Shown here: piece by piece, positions 40,701 to 52,700 of the stretch
How positions within the stretch are numbered: the stretch's first letter is position 1
Layout of the letters: each line of letters opens with the position of its first letter
Origin: Vanessa cardui
Taxonomy: Eukaryota > Arthropoda > Insecta > Lepidoptera > Nymphalidae
Length of the DNA: 64,000 nt
Direction of reading: 5' to 3'
NCBI RefSeq assembly: GCF_905220365.1
Contig: NC_061147.1
Coordinates: 1,426,001 to 1,490,000, forward strand
Notes under the pieces: generated by a model
Seen by the model: only the letters and a program-made list of their open reading frames with translations
The model's database searches: none
Told to the model about the DNA's origin: nothing
Position numbers and translations under genes: made by a program

Positions 40701-43700
40701 CTTTGCTCATAAGTGTTCCATCAATATCAAAATAAACTTTATTCAAGTAGGCTTTTACAGGCACTTGTATCGTTAGTTTATAATTAAGTGAAGCTACCAC
40801 CGTAGTACCACCGGAAAATACACTATACATGCCAGCTGCTAGACTTTACCCATAAGTGTTCCATCAAAATCAAAAACAAACTTTATTCAAGTAGGCTTTT
40901 ACAAGCACTTGAATCGTTAGTTTATAATTAAGTGAAGCTACCATCGGTTCGGAAAGTAGATTCTACCGAGAAGAACCGGCAAGAATTTCTAGTTACTCTT
41001 TTTCAATGGTTCTTGAAACAGTTAGTTATTTTCGTTTATAATTTTTGCAGTGTCTATGGTTTACGTGATGAAATTTGTGGTCTTTTAAAATAAATAAAAT
41101 ATAAACATAATACATATCATGATTCATGGCGTTTTAGTGTTGTAATTAAATTTATTTAGGCTTATAAATTTTTTCAGTTTCTATGGATGAAGGTGATCAA
41201 AAATATGTTATTTTTTCATCCTTAAATAAGCTCAAAATGCTAAGGACACAAGAACATTTAGACCAAAACGATCATGGCAATTTAATTCGTAACCAGATTT
41301 TAATATATGTCATTTATTCCAGGCGAGCTCAAGAGTCCTTCCCGAAGTATTCCCCTCGGGACGCTCGCAGCCCTCCTGTTTACCGCCCTGTCGTATGCAG
41401 CGCTGTCTGTGCTAACAGCTGCGACTTGTTCAAGGGAACTGCTACAAAACAACTACGTGTACTTGTTGCCCATTAATGTGTGGCCACCTTTCATTGCTGT
41501 TGGTAAGATCATTTTATATTGCTGTATTACGATTCATTTCAAATTGTTCAAATTGTTCATTTTATATTGAGTCGAGATGGCCCAGTGGTTAGAACGCGTG
41601 CATCTTAACCGATGGTTGCGGGTTCAAACCCAGGCAAGCACCGCTGATTCATGTGCTTAATTTGTGTTTATAATTCATCTCGTGCTCGGCGGTGAAGGAA
41701 AACATCGTGAGGAAACCTGCATGTGTCTAATTTCATCGAAATTCTGCCACATGTGCATTCCACCAACCCGCATTGGAACAGCGTGGTGGAATATGTTCCA
41801 AACCCTCTCCTTAATGGAAGAGGAGGCCTTATCTCAGCAGTGGGAAATGTACAGGCTGTTACTTTACTTTTTTTACTATTTTTATTTACAGTGAAACCTT
41901 GTTAAGTGAAACTTCAAGGGACCTGCAATGTTGTTTCACTTATAGAGGTATTCCACTAACCCAGTGTCTCAGATACCCACCCAAATAAACACCTTTATGG
42001 CAGTAAAGTAAAACTCAAACTTGGACTCATTGATACTTCAAATTACACACATAGTTAAGTGCGGAATTTGCGGATAGAAAAAGAATAAGTTAGTAAAAAT
42101 AAAAAAAAAACAATGTTATCTCAGTTACAGAAGTTTAGGTATAAAGAAATCACTTGCATCAAAAAACTTATAGAGGTTATTGTAATGATAAAACAACACT
42201 AACACTAACAGAGGTAATTCAATGCCAAAGTGATGCGACCGCAGCATGAGCTCCAGTTATGGAGGTTTATCACTTATTCCACTTGACTAGGTTTCACTGT
42301 ATTTTGGTCTTTGTAGACATTCTTTTTCTATATTTTGTGGTTAACAAATTTTCATGGGGTTCTCTCATTTATTATTGTAAAAAAATCTCACAGATATTTT
42401 CAACATTGAAGATTTGTTAAAAAAAATCGTTATACCCATATAACAGTTACTGCCTGTTATTCGTGTCCCTAGCGCCCGACCGATGTAACATTGTACAAAG
42501 GTTTATTATTTTCAGCGTTCCTATTTAAATTTTACCTTTAAGCAAAAAAGGTCTTAAAATTTTCGAATCACGCTTGAATCTTTAGAGACATGTGTGATAC
42601 GTATTTTTTGAGAATTTTTAATATTTTTAAAATCATTAAATTAACAAATTAATATGTTCGTCACTGCAAAGTTATGTCGATCAAAAAAATATACATCTGT
42701 CAAAAAGAACAAGCTAACTTGACATACTAAATAAGGCATGTTATTCAACACAAGCCTATGTAGATAGTAAAGAAGTGTGGGAGTAATACTTGTTGACTTT
42801 CATGCAGGATGTTTTTTAAGTTCTAACTAACAACCGTTTATTGTTTTCAGGAATGTTAACAGCTACATTTTCCGCTGGTCTGTCGAATTTGATTGGTGCG
42901 TCGAGAGTTCTAGAAGCCTTAGCCAAAGACAATATATTCGGTAAGTGAATAAGCTATATTTTTTTAAAGATAAATTGCTATGCAGAATGATACTTGAAAA
43001 AGGACAGACATACATGTCCTTTTTCTCTTCTGTTGTTTCTCACACCCGTCAAATGGGAACATAACAATACGATTTAGCAGTTTATGTGGCACTTGACAAA
43101 AGACTTTGACTCTGAATTGACACAACATAATTCGTCGATAAAATAAACTATGGTATTGATTGAAACGACAAAAATACGACATCTGAATGTTAGTGAAGTT
43201 TTTATCGAAACTTAAGTTAAATTAAAAGGGATATATAGTTATGTGGAATGATTTACTAATCAACAACTCTTTGTTGATTAGTAAATCATGTGTGCACTTA
43301 CATAGCATAGTTATTGCATACTGTCATTGAAATGTTCTATATTTTTTGTGTTATGAACACTACTTAATTTTTTTTGTTAATATAATATGTTCTTTTTAAG
43401 GTTTCTTGCTCCGTCCAATGGTATCTCGATCCGGCAACCCGGTAGTCGCGGTGATCGCTTCATGGCTGTTGGTACAGATTGGCATCATGGCAGATTCTCT
43501 GAATACGATTGCTCAGGTACATGAAATATCAGTGTTTCTGTTGGGATTCCTCCCTTATAAGAGCTATTCTAATTAATCTAACAAACATTTTTTTAACTCT
43601 AATATTACTTGCGACATTTCATCTGCTTTAGTAGACGCTATAATTGTTTGTTGCTAGAATACCATTATTAGTATTTTTTTTTTAATAAATTTGTAGTTGG

Positions 43701-46700
43701 CCTCTGTATGGTAATTGACTGGTCTATTTTAAAGAGATTATATTTGCATGAAATTTAAATAACAATATAAACGTGAAGGATTTCGTCAAAAACAGAATGT
43801 AAATGTTCCAGGTTAACTCGGTGCTCTTCATGACGAGTTACTGCGCGATTAATCTCGCCTGTCTCGGTCTGGATCTCGCATCTGCTCCTAATTTCAGGTA
43901 ACATTTGTTATATTAATTCTTGATTAATATAAGAGTAATTTCGATTTTGATAAGGCTGAAATTGACGATGACAGATGTTGGCCTCAGTCTCAGTACTTCA
44001 GTTAGAATATTATTTAGAAATTGATGTATTGGAAACAAGTACTTACAGCTGAGATGAAGTTGGTGGATGCTGCGGCAGATGCAGGATCTAGTAAAAAAGG
44101 ATTCTGTTATGAAATATATAGGCGCACGAGCAAATTTGCCACCCGATGGTAAGTGGTCAAAACCGGTCCGCGTGGACATTGGCGCAGTAAGAAATTATGT
44201 CCCTTGTGTCTGTAGCTACATTGGCTCGCTCACCCTCATCATTCATTTCCTAACTTGTTAAAATGTAGTAAAGTTTTACCACTTTTTAAAACTGGAAACA
44301 GAAGCGATCCCGGTAATTACAGGCCTATTTCATTACTCCCATCCTTAAGTAAAATTTTCGAAAAAATTATTTTAAATCAACTTCTCGTCCATTTCGGTAC
44401 AAATGCTATTTTTCATGGTGAGCAATTCGGTTTTAGAAGAGGTCGCTCGACAACTGATGCGGGAATTGCGCTTCTCAAACATATTTACGATGCTTGGGAG
44501 AAATCACAGAACGCTATTGGAGTATTCTGTGATTTATCTAAAGCATTCGGTTGTGTAGAACACGAAACGCTTCTTTATAAGCTCAAATATTACGGTGTTA
44601 AAGGTAAAGCTCTTGATCTCATCGCTTCATATTTAAGTCAAAGAATTCAGCAAGTTTTCATTAATGGAATAAAGTCTTCTGGATCTACGTTAAAAATGGG
44701 AGTTCCACAAGGTTCAATTTTGGGTCCTTTTCTATTCCTAGTATATATAAATGATCTTCCTTTCTATATTAAGGGTATTTGTGATATAGTGTTGTTTGCT
44801 GACGATACTTCGCTGATTTTTAAGGCTGACAGGAAAAAAAATGACTATGACGATGTGAACGGTGCATTATCACAGATACACAATTGGTTTTCAGTAAATA
44901 ATTTAGTTTTGAATGCTAAAAAAACAAAATGTGTAGTTTTTACCCTACCTAATGTTAGGAAGCAAAATTATAATATATCTTTAAATGGTGACCGTTTTGA
45001 AGTAGCTGATACTACGGTGTTTTTAGGAATAGAATTGGATTCCAGACTTCAGTGGACTTCTCATTTATCATCCCTTACAGGAAGACTCAGCTCCGCAACA
45101 TACGCGGTTAGAAAAGTTAGACAACTAACTGATGTTGATACTGCTCGTTTAGTTTATTTTGGTTATTTTCACAGTATTATGTCATATGGCATATTACTTT
45201 GGGGTAACGCTGCAGACATTGAATCTGTCTTTATTTTACAAAAGAGAGCAATTCGGTTTATTTATAATCTTGGAGCTAGAGAGATTCTCTTCGGAATGTT
45301 TTTAACAGAGTAGGAATACTCACTGTTGCGTCGCAATATATTTTCAACAATATCATGTATATTCACAGTAACATTGATCACTTTGATAAAATCAGTGATA
45401 ATCATTGTAGCACTAGAAGTAAGGATAAACTTATAACGCCAAGTTTCCGACTCCGCAAAGTCAATGAATCCTTCTTGGGGCAAGGTATCCGTTTCTATAA
45501 TAAAATTTCGCAGAAATTTTTAACTTTGCCGTTTAGTAAATTCAAATCGTTTGTAAAAAATACATTGGTAGAAAAAGCATATTATTCGATACAAGATTTT
45601 GTAAATGATAAAAAAGCGTGGAGTTAATACCTGTTGACTTCCAAGCAGGATACATTAATTGAAATAATTGTATTTAATTAACATGACGTTGTATTTTTTA
45701 AATGTTAAAAAAGAGTAACTACTGAGTTTCTTGCCGGTTCTTCTCGGTAGAATCTACTTTCCGAACCGGTGGTAGCTTCACTGAATTGTAAAATGACGAT
45801 TCAAAAGTGCTTATAAAAGCTTACTTGAATAAAGTTTATTTTGATTTTGATGATTTTGATCATCTGTGGGTCGACACAGCCTACCAAGTAGTAACCGTAC
45901 GTTCAGTGCACTTTCCGAGTATGACATTGACGAGGAGTTCGCTGGGCAGGCCGTCGTTCCGGCAGTTCTCGTGGGCGTCGTCGCTGGCGGGGCTGGTGGG
46001 CTGCGCGGCGCTGATCTTCTCGCTGCGGCCGGCGTACGCGTGCGGCGTGGCGCTGGCGTGCTGCTCGCTCGTGCTGGCGCTGCATCTGCTGTCGCCCGCC
46101 GCCGCCGACCCCAAGTGGGGCAGCCTCAGCCAGGCGCTCATCTTCCACCAGGTGACCTCGCAGTACACGATGTCTCATCGGTCGGTAACATTGGAAACGA
46201 ACCCATATTGAAACCGGACCACCAGGTGACCTTGCAGCATGCGACGTCTGATCGGTTGGCAGCATCGGAAACGAACCCATATTAGACCGGAAAAACTTTT
46301 CTTAACTCACTTTTAAAACGTTTTTTTTTTTTTTTTTATAACAAAATCCGTCTTACATGAAAGTCAGAAAGTATTAAAGAAGAGAAGCAGTACACGATGT
46401 CTGATCGGACGGTAGCATTGGAAACATCGGAACCCATATTGAGACCGGAAAAACTACTCTTAACACACTATTAAAACGTTTTTTTTTTTTTTATAACAAA
46501 ATCCGTCTTACATGAAAGTTTATTAAAGAAGAGAAAAAGTCCCTTTTATATTGTCTTGCTGAGTGATGGAATATAACTCATATAGTTCTGTGCCGTATAT
46601 GTACATAGATATTAAAGTAAACAATTAGTAAAGTTACATATTCTATGACTAAAATCTTCACATCTGTGTTTCTCATATTCTTTGGCATATATCATGTATA

Positions 46701-49700
46701 AAAGTCGAAGCATTGCATATGTAAAACAGAGTGTCTGTCAAGTGCGTCACAGTCCGTATAATTGTACCGTCTCGTTAATAAATCGTGAACCAGTTAGTGG
46801 CTTTCATTATCCTCAACATCAGTCCAGCAACAGTTCCTATGACCCTGGTTGCAAGTACCAGTTGGGGTTTCGTCCCATCCGCTAAGTCATTTCATTTATA
46901 CGATATCAAAATACTTATTTTAATTCACTTGCAGGTCCGAAAATACCTATTGCTTCTGGACCCTCGTCGGGAACACGTAAAGTTCTGGAGACCTCAGATG
47001 CTGTTACTCATCGGTTCGCCGAGGCAAACCGCGCCACTCATTGACTTCGTTAATGACCAGAAAAAGGTAAAAAAATTTATCGATAACAATTTATCTTAAG
47101 TCTGCATTTTGGCTCTGTGTGAAATCTATACATATAATAAAGTTGGAGTGTCTGTTTGTAATATTAAAATAGCCCTTTTTTTACTGAATGCATATATATG
47201 TATACACGGAACATATACCAAAATAACATTTATACAATTTTTGTCTGTCTGTTTATTCCGGCTAATCTCTAGAACGGCTGGACCGATTTTGACGGGACTT
47301 TCTCTGGCAGATAACTGATATAATAAGGAGTAACTTACGCTACAATAATATTTTCTTTGGTTAAATTCAATCGCGTACAAGGTCGCGGGCACAGCTAAAA
47401 TCCAGTAAATATCCTTATGTTAATGCGATCCAACCAAATATCTAAGATTCCACGGATCTTGTATCAGTATTATACTGACTCTCAAAATCTAATTTGACTC
47501 TATAATTTACCCAGACAACATCACATATAGCTTTACCGTCAGTAAAAACGAATTTTACTTATTAATCAATTTTAAATAATTCAACAGAATGTTTTTAAAT
47601 TGCCTAATATGCATTTGATTTCAGGGTGGTCTATTTGTGATCGGCCACGTAAGAGTTGGCCAATTGGATGGCAGCGGCGACCCTTTGGCAGATGAACAGA
47701 AATACTGGCTGAAATTGATTGACCATCTGAAGGTAAGGACTTGTTAATACTAATTATTGATTTAGATAACTGCTTATGGCGTCGTGTTTAATAATAATAA
47801 AATTATTCAAAAATTTCATTCTCATAAAACTATAATTGTAAATAAAATTTATTGTTAAGTAAAAACATACAAACATTCGTTTACACACATTGGCACTATA
47901 AAATAAACTGTCATGTTTGGGTAAAATAGTTAACAACAACAGCCTCCTCTCCCTTTGAGGAGAAGGTTTGGAACATATACTGGGTATAACCTGGGTTTGA
48001 ACCAGCAATCATCGGTTAAGATGCGCTTTTTAAACTAACCTAACCACCGGCCATCTCTGATAAAAAAATGTCTGCATTTCTACTTTGCATTAATTACATT
48101 TTCTATATCACCCAGGTGAAGGCATTTGTGGAGCTGTGCCTATCGGAGGACATCCGCAGCGGGGCGGCGCACCTCACGCGCCTGTCGGGGCTCGGCGCCA
48201 TGAAGCCCGACACCGTACTGCTGGGATTCCGGGACTCCGCGCACCCCAATGACTTCTTCAGAGAGTATGTACTACTTTGATACTAATATTACTGTATATA
48301 CCTAAATAACTAATCGACTAATTGTAAGTTTATATTTAAATATTTATCTTCCTAATGAAGGCTTAAACAATTATTAAATTTTATTAATTCTGCCTCTTGA
48401 AACAGTAAATTTACTAAAAATAAAAAATTTTAATTGTGTTGTTTTTTATATGATATCTATCCTATATCTAAACTTAACATACTGTTTACTATTTAAGGCA
48501 TTTCGGTAAATTATAATCTAACAAAATAAATTTCAGTTAAATTATAAAACTCTTAATCGAACCGAAATATTATGAACTATCGAAAATGTGTTTGTTTTAT
48601 TGTAAGTTGTATAAAAGTTCACAAGCTATCGACAGTTTACATATGTGCGATATAGATTATAATCTAAATTGCAATCATATTTCACCGTTAACAATATTTC
48701 GACAGTTTACAATCTCATGAGATAGATTGTAATCTAATGATGTTTGTAATCTTAAGGTGACATACAGATACCTAATCTATTACTTTATCACCGGCTTATG
48801 TTATCTTCTTTCCACACAGCCCAGCATCCCCATACAAAACTCAGGACTTCGACCTCGACAATGGACAAGTGATGTTCCCCACTCGGACTGCGTTTTCGCC
48901 CAGAATGTCCGCTTCAGAGTACGTCAGGATAGTCTCAGACGTGCTGTGTGTGAACAAGAATGTGTGTCTGTGTAGACATTTTCATAACTTGAACATGGCC
49001 GCGGTTGAAAGGTAAGCTATATTTATTATAATAAAATGTAACTTTAAGTAACTTTAACGATGGAAAACATTATTTACTTAATGTTATATGATTTGTGTGT
49101 CAGGCGGTCTAGTTCGCTGAAGTACATCGACGTGTGGCTGGTGGAGGCGCTGTCGCCGTCGCGCGAGGAGCCCTTCACAGTGCGCGCGCTGTTCGCGCTG
49201 CAGCTCGCGGCCGTCGTGCGCTCCGCACGCGGCTGGCAACACCTCGCACTCCGAGTGCACGTCGTCACCGCACACGGTATGTACCCCCTCACAGTGCGCG
49301 CGCTGTTCGCGCTGCAGCTCGCGGCCGTCGTGCGCTCCGCACGCGGCTGGCAACACCTCGCACTCCGAGTGCACGTCGTCACCGCACACGGTATGTACCC
49401 CCTCACAGTACGCGCGCTGTTCGCGCTGCAGCTCGCGGCCGTCGTGCGCTCCGCACGCGGCTGGCAACACCTCGCACTCCGAGTGCACGTCGTCACCGCA
49501 CACGGTATGTACCCCCTCACAGTGCGCGCGCTGTTCGCGCTGCAGCTCGCGGCCGTCGTGCGCTCCGCACGCGGCTGGCAACACCTCGCACTCCGAGTGC
49601 ACGTCGTCACCGCACACGGTATGTACCCCCTCACAGTACGCGCGCTGTTCGCGCTGCAGCTCGCGGCCGTCGTGCGCTCCGCACGCGGCTGGCAACACCT

Positions 49701-52700
49701 CGCACTCCGAGTGCACGTCGTCACCGCACACGGTATGTACCCCCTCACAGTGCGCGCGCTGTTCGCGCTGCAGCTCGCGGCCGTCGTGCGCTCCGCACGC
49801 GGCTGGCAACACCTCGCACTCCGAGTGCACGTCGTCACCGCACACGGTATGTACCCCCTCACAGTGCGCGCGCTGTTCGCGCTGCAGCTCGCGGCCGTCG
49901 TGCGCTCCGCACGCGGCTGGCAACACCTCGCACTCCGAGTGCACGTCGTCACCGCACACGGTATGTACCCCCTCACAGTGCGCGCGCTGTTCGCGCTGCA
50001 GCTCGCGGCCGTCGTGCGCTCCGCACGCGGCTGGCAACACCTCGCACTCCGAGTGCACGTCGTCACCGCACACGGTATGTACCCCCTCACAGTGCGCGCG
50101 CTGTTCGCGCTGCAGCTCGCGGCCGTCGTGCGCTCCGCACGCGGCTGGCAACACCTCGCACTCCGAGTGCACGTCGTCACCGCACACGGTATGTACCCCC
50201 TCACAGTGCGCGCGCTGTTCGCGCTGCAGCTCGCGGCCGTCGTGCGCTCCGCACGCGGCTGGCAACACCTCGCACTCCGAGTGCACGTCGTCACCGCACA
50301 CGGTATGTACCCCCTCACAGTGCGCGCGCTGTTCGCGCTGCAGCTCGCGGCCGTCGTGCGCTCCGCACGCGGCTGGCAACACCTCGCACTCCGAGTGCAC
50401 GTCGTCACCGCACACGGTATGTACCCCCTCACAGTGCGCGCGCTGTTCGCGCTGCAGCTCGCGGCCGTCGTGCGCTCCGCACGCGGCTGGCAACACCTCG
50501 CACTCCGAGTGCACGTCGTCACCGCACACGGTATGTACCCCCTCACAGTACGCGCGCTGTTCGCGCTGCAGCTCGCGGCCGTCGTGCGCTCCGCACGCGG
50601 CTGGCAACACCTCGCACTCCGAGTGCACGTCGTCACCGCACACGGTATGTACCCCCTCACAGTGCGCGCGCTGTTCGCGCTGCAGCTCGCGGCCGTCGTG
50701 CGCTCCGCACGCGGCTGGCAACACCTCGCACTCCGAGTGCACGTCGTCACCGCACACGGTATGTACCCCCTCACAGTGCGCGCGCTGTTCGCGCTGCAGC
50801 TCGCGGCCGTCGTGCGCTCCGCACGCGGCTGGCAACACCTCGCACTCCGAGTGCACGTCGTCACCGCACACGGTATGTACCCCCTCACAGTGCGCGCGCT
50901 GTTCGCGCTGCAGCTCGCGGCCGTCGTGCGCTCCGCACGCGGCTGGCAACACCTCGCACTCCGAGTGCACGTCGTCACCGCACACGGTATGTACCCCCTC
51001 ACAGTGCGCGCGCTGTTCGCGCTGCAGCTCGCGGCCGTCGTGCGCTCCGCACGCGGCTGGCAACACCTCGCACTCCGAGTGCACGTCGTCACCGCACACG
51101 GTATGTACCCCCTCACAGTACGCGCGCTGTTCGCGCTGCAGCTCGCGGCCGTCGTGCGCTCCGCACGCGGCTGGCAACACCTCGCACTCCGAGTGCACGT
51201 CGTCACCGCACACGGTATGTACCCCCTCACAGTGCGCGCGCTGTTCGCGCTGCAGCTCGCGGCCGTCGTGCGCTCCGCACGCGGCTGGCAACACCTCGCA
51301 CTCCGAGTGCACGTCGTCACCGCACACGGTATGTACCCCCTCACAGTGCGCGCGCTGTTCGCGCTGCAGCTCGCGGCCGTCGTGCGCTCCGCACGCGGCT
51401 GGCAACACCTCGCACTCCGAGTGCACGTCGTCACCGCACACGGTATGTACCCCCTCACAGTGCGCGCGCTGTTCGCGCTGCAGCTCGCGGCCGTCGTGCG
51501 CTCCGCACGCGGCTGGCAACACCTCGCACTCCGAGTGCACGTCGTCACCGCACACGGTATGTACCCCCTCACAGTGCGCGCGCTGTTCGCGCTGCAGCTC
51601 GCGGCCGTCGTGCGCTCCGCACGCGGCTGGCAACACCTCGCACTCCGAGTGCACGTCGTCACCGCACACGGTATGTACCCCCTCACAGTGCGCGCGCTGT
51701 TCGCGCTGCAGCTCGCGGCCGTCGTGCGCTCCGCACGCGGCTGGCAACACCTCGCACTCCGAGTGCACGTCGTCACCGCACACGGTATGTACCCCCTCAC
51801 AGTACGCGCGCTGTTCGCGCTGCAGCTCGCGGCCGTCGTGCGCTCCGCACGCGGCTGGCAACACCTCGCACTCCGAGTGCACGTCGTCACCGCACACGGT
51901 ATGTACCCCCTCACAGTGCGCGCGCTGTTCGCGCTGCAGCTCGCGGCCGTCGTGCGCTCCGCACGCGGCTGGCAACACCTCGCACTCCGAGTGCACGTCG
52001 TCACCGCACACGGTATGTACCCCCTCACAGTACGCGCGCTGTTCGCGCTGCAGCTCGCGGCCGTCGTGCGCTCCGCACGCGGCTGGCAACACCTCGCACT
52101 CCGAGTGCACGTCGTCACCGCACACGGTATGTACCCCCTCACAGTGCGCGCGCTGTTCGCGCTGCAGCTCGCGGCCGTCGTGCGCTCCGCACGCGGCTGG
52201 CAACACCTCGCACTCCGAGTGCACGTCGTCACCGCACACGGTATGTACCCCCTCACAGTACGCGCGCTGTTCGCGCTGCAGCTCGCGGCCGTCGTGCGCT
52301 CCGCACGCGGCTGGCAACACCTCGCACTCCGAGTGCACGTCGTCACCGCACACGGTATGTACCCCCTCACAGTGCGCGCGCTGTTCGCGCTGCAGCTCGC
52401 GGCCGTCGTGCGCTCCGCACGCGGCTGGCAACACCTCGCACTCCGAGTGCACGTCGTCACCGCACACGGTATGTACCCCCTCACAGTGCGCGCGCTGTTC
52501 GCGCTGCAGCTCGCGGCCGTCGTGCGCTCCGCACGCGGCTGGCAACACCTCGCACTCCGAGTGCACGTCGTCACCGCACACGGTATGTACCCCCTCAAAG
52601 TCTGCGATTATTTCAATAAAATGAAAAAAAAATATATTAACTGTAGCCAGGTCCTCAAAGATGTAATAAAGTTTAAATCTTTTTATTTTTTCTCAGATAA

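Noticed and set aside
45881..46285. Overlapping open frames on both strands around coding exon 11
   Set aside because: Shadows of the GC-rich exon; only the frame joining coding exons 10 and 12 matches the family.
49060..49103. ATG at 49060 as the start of a separate 1,266-residue repeat protein
   Set aside because: The sequence before 49104 is the intron 15 end with a normal acceptor. The frame continues coding exon 15 exactly and matches the SLC12A9 C-terminal domain.
49175..52597. CRISPR-like array
   Set aside because: Units are contiguous and identical with no unique spacers, in an animal gene.
49074..52619. Three further long open frames over the array (two on the minus strand, one on the plus strand, each over 1,100 codons)
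   Set aside because: They arise because the unit is 114 nt (divisible by three) and GC-rich. Any frame without a stop in one unit is open in all 30. None joins the flanking exons in frame, and codon content is not protein-like.
52583..52696. A causal link between the 114 nt intron and the 114 nt unit
   Set aside because: The unit is explained by 102 nt of exon plus 12 nt of intron start. The remaining intron sequence is not in the repeats, so equal length is probably coincidence.
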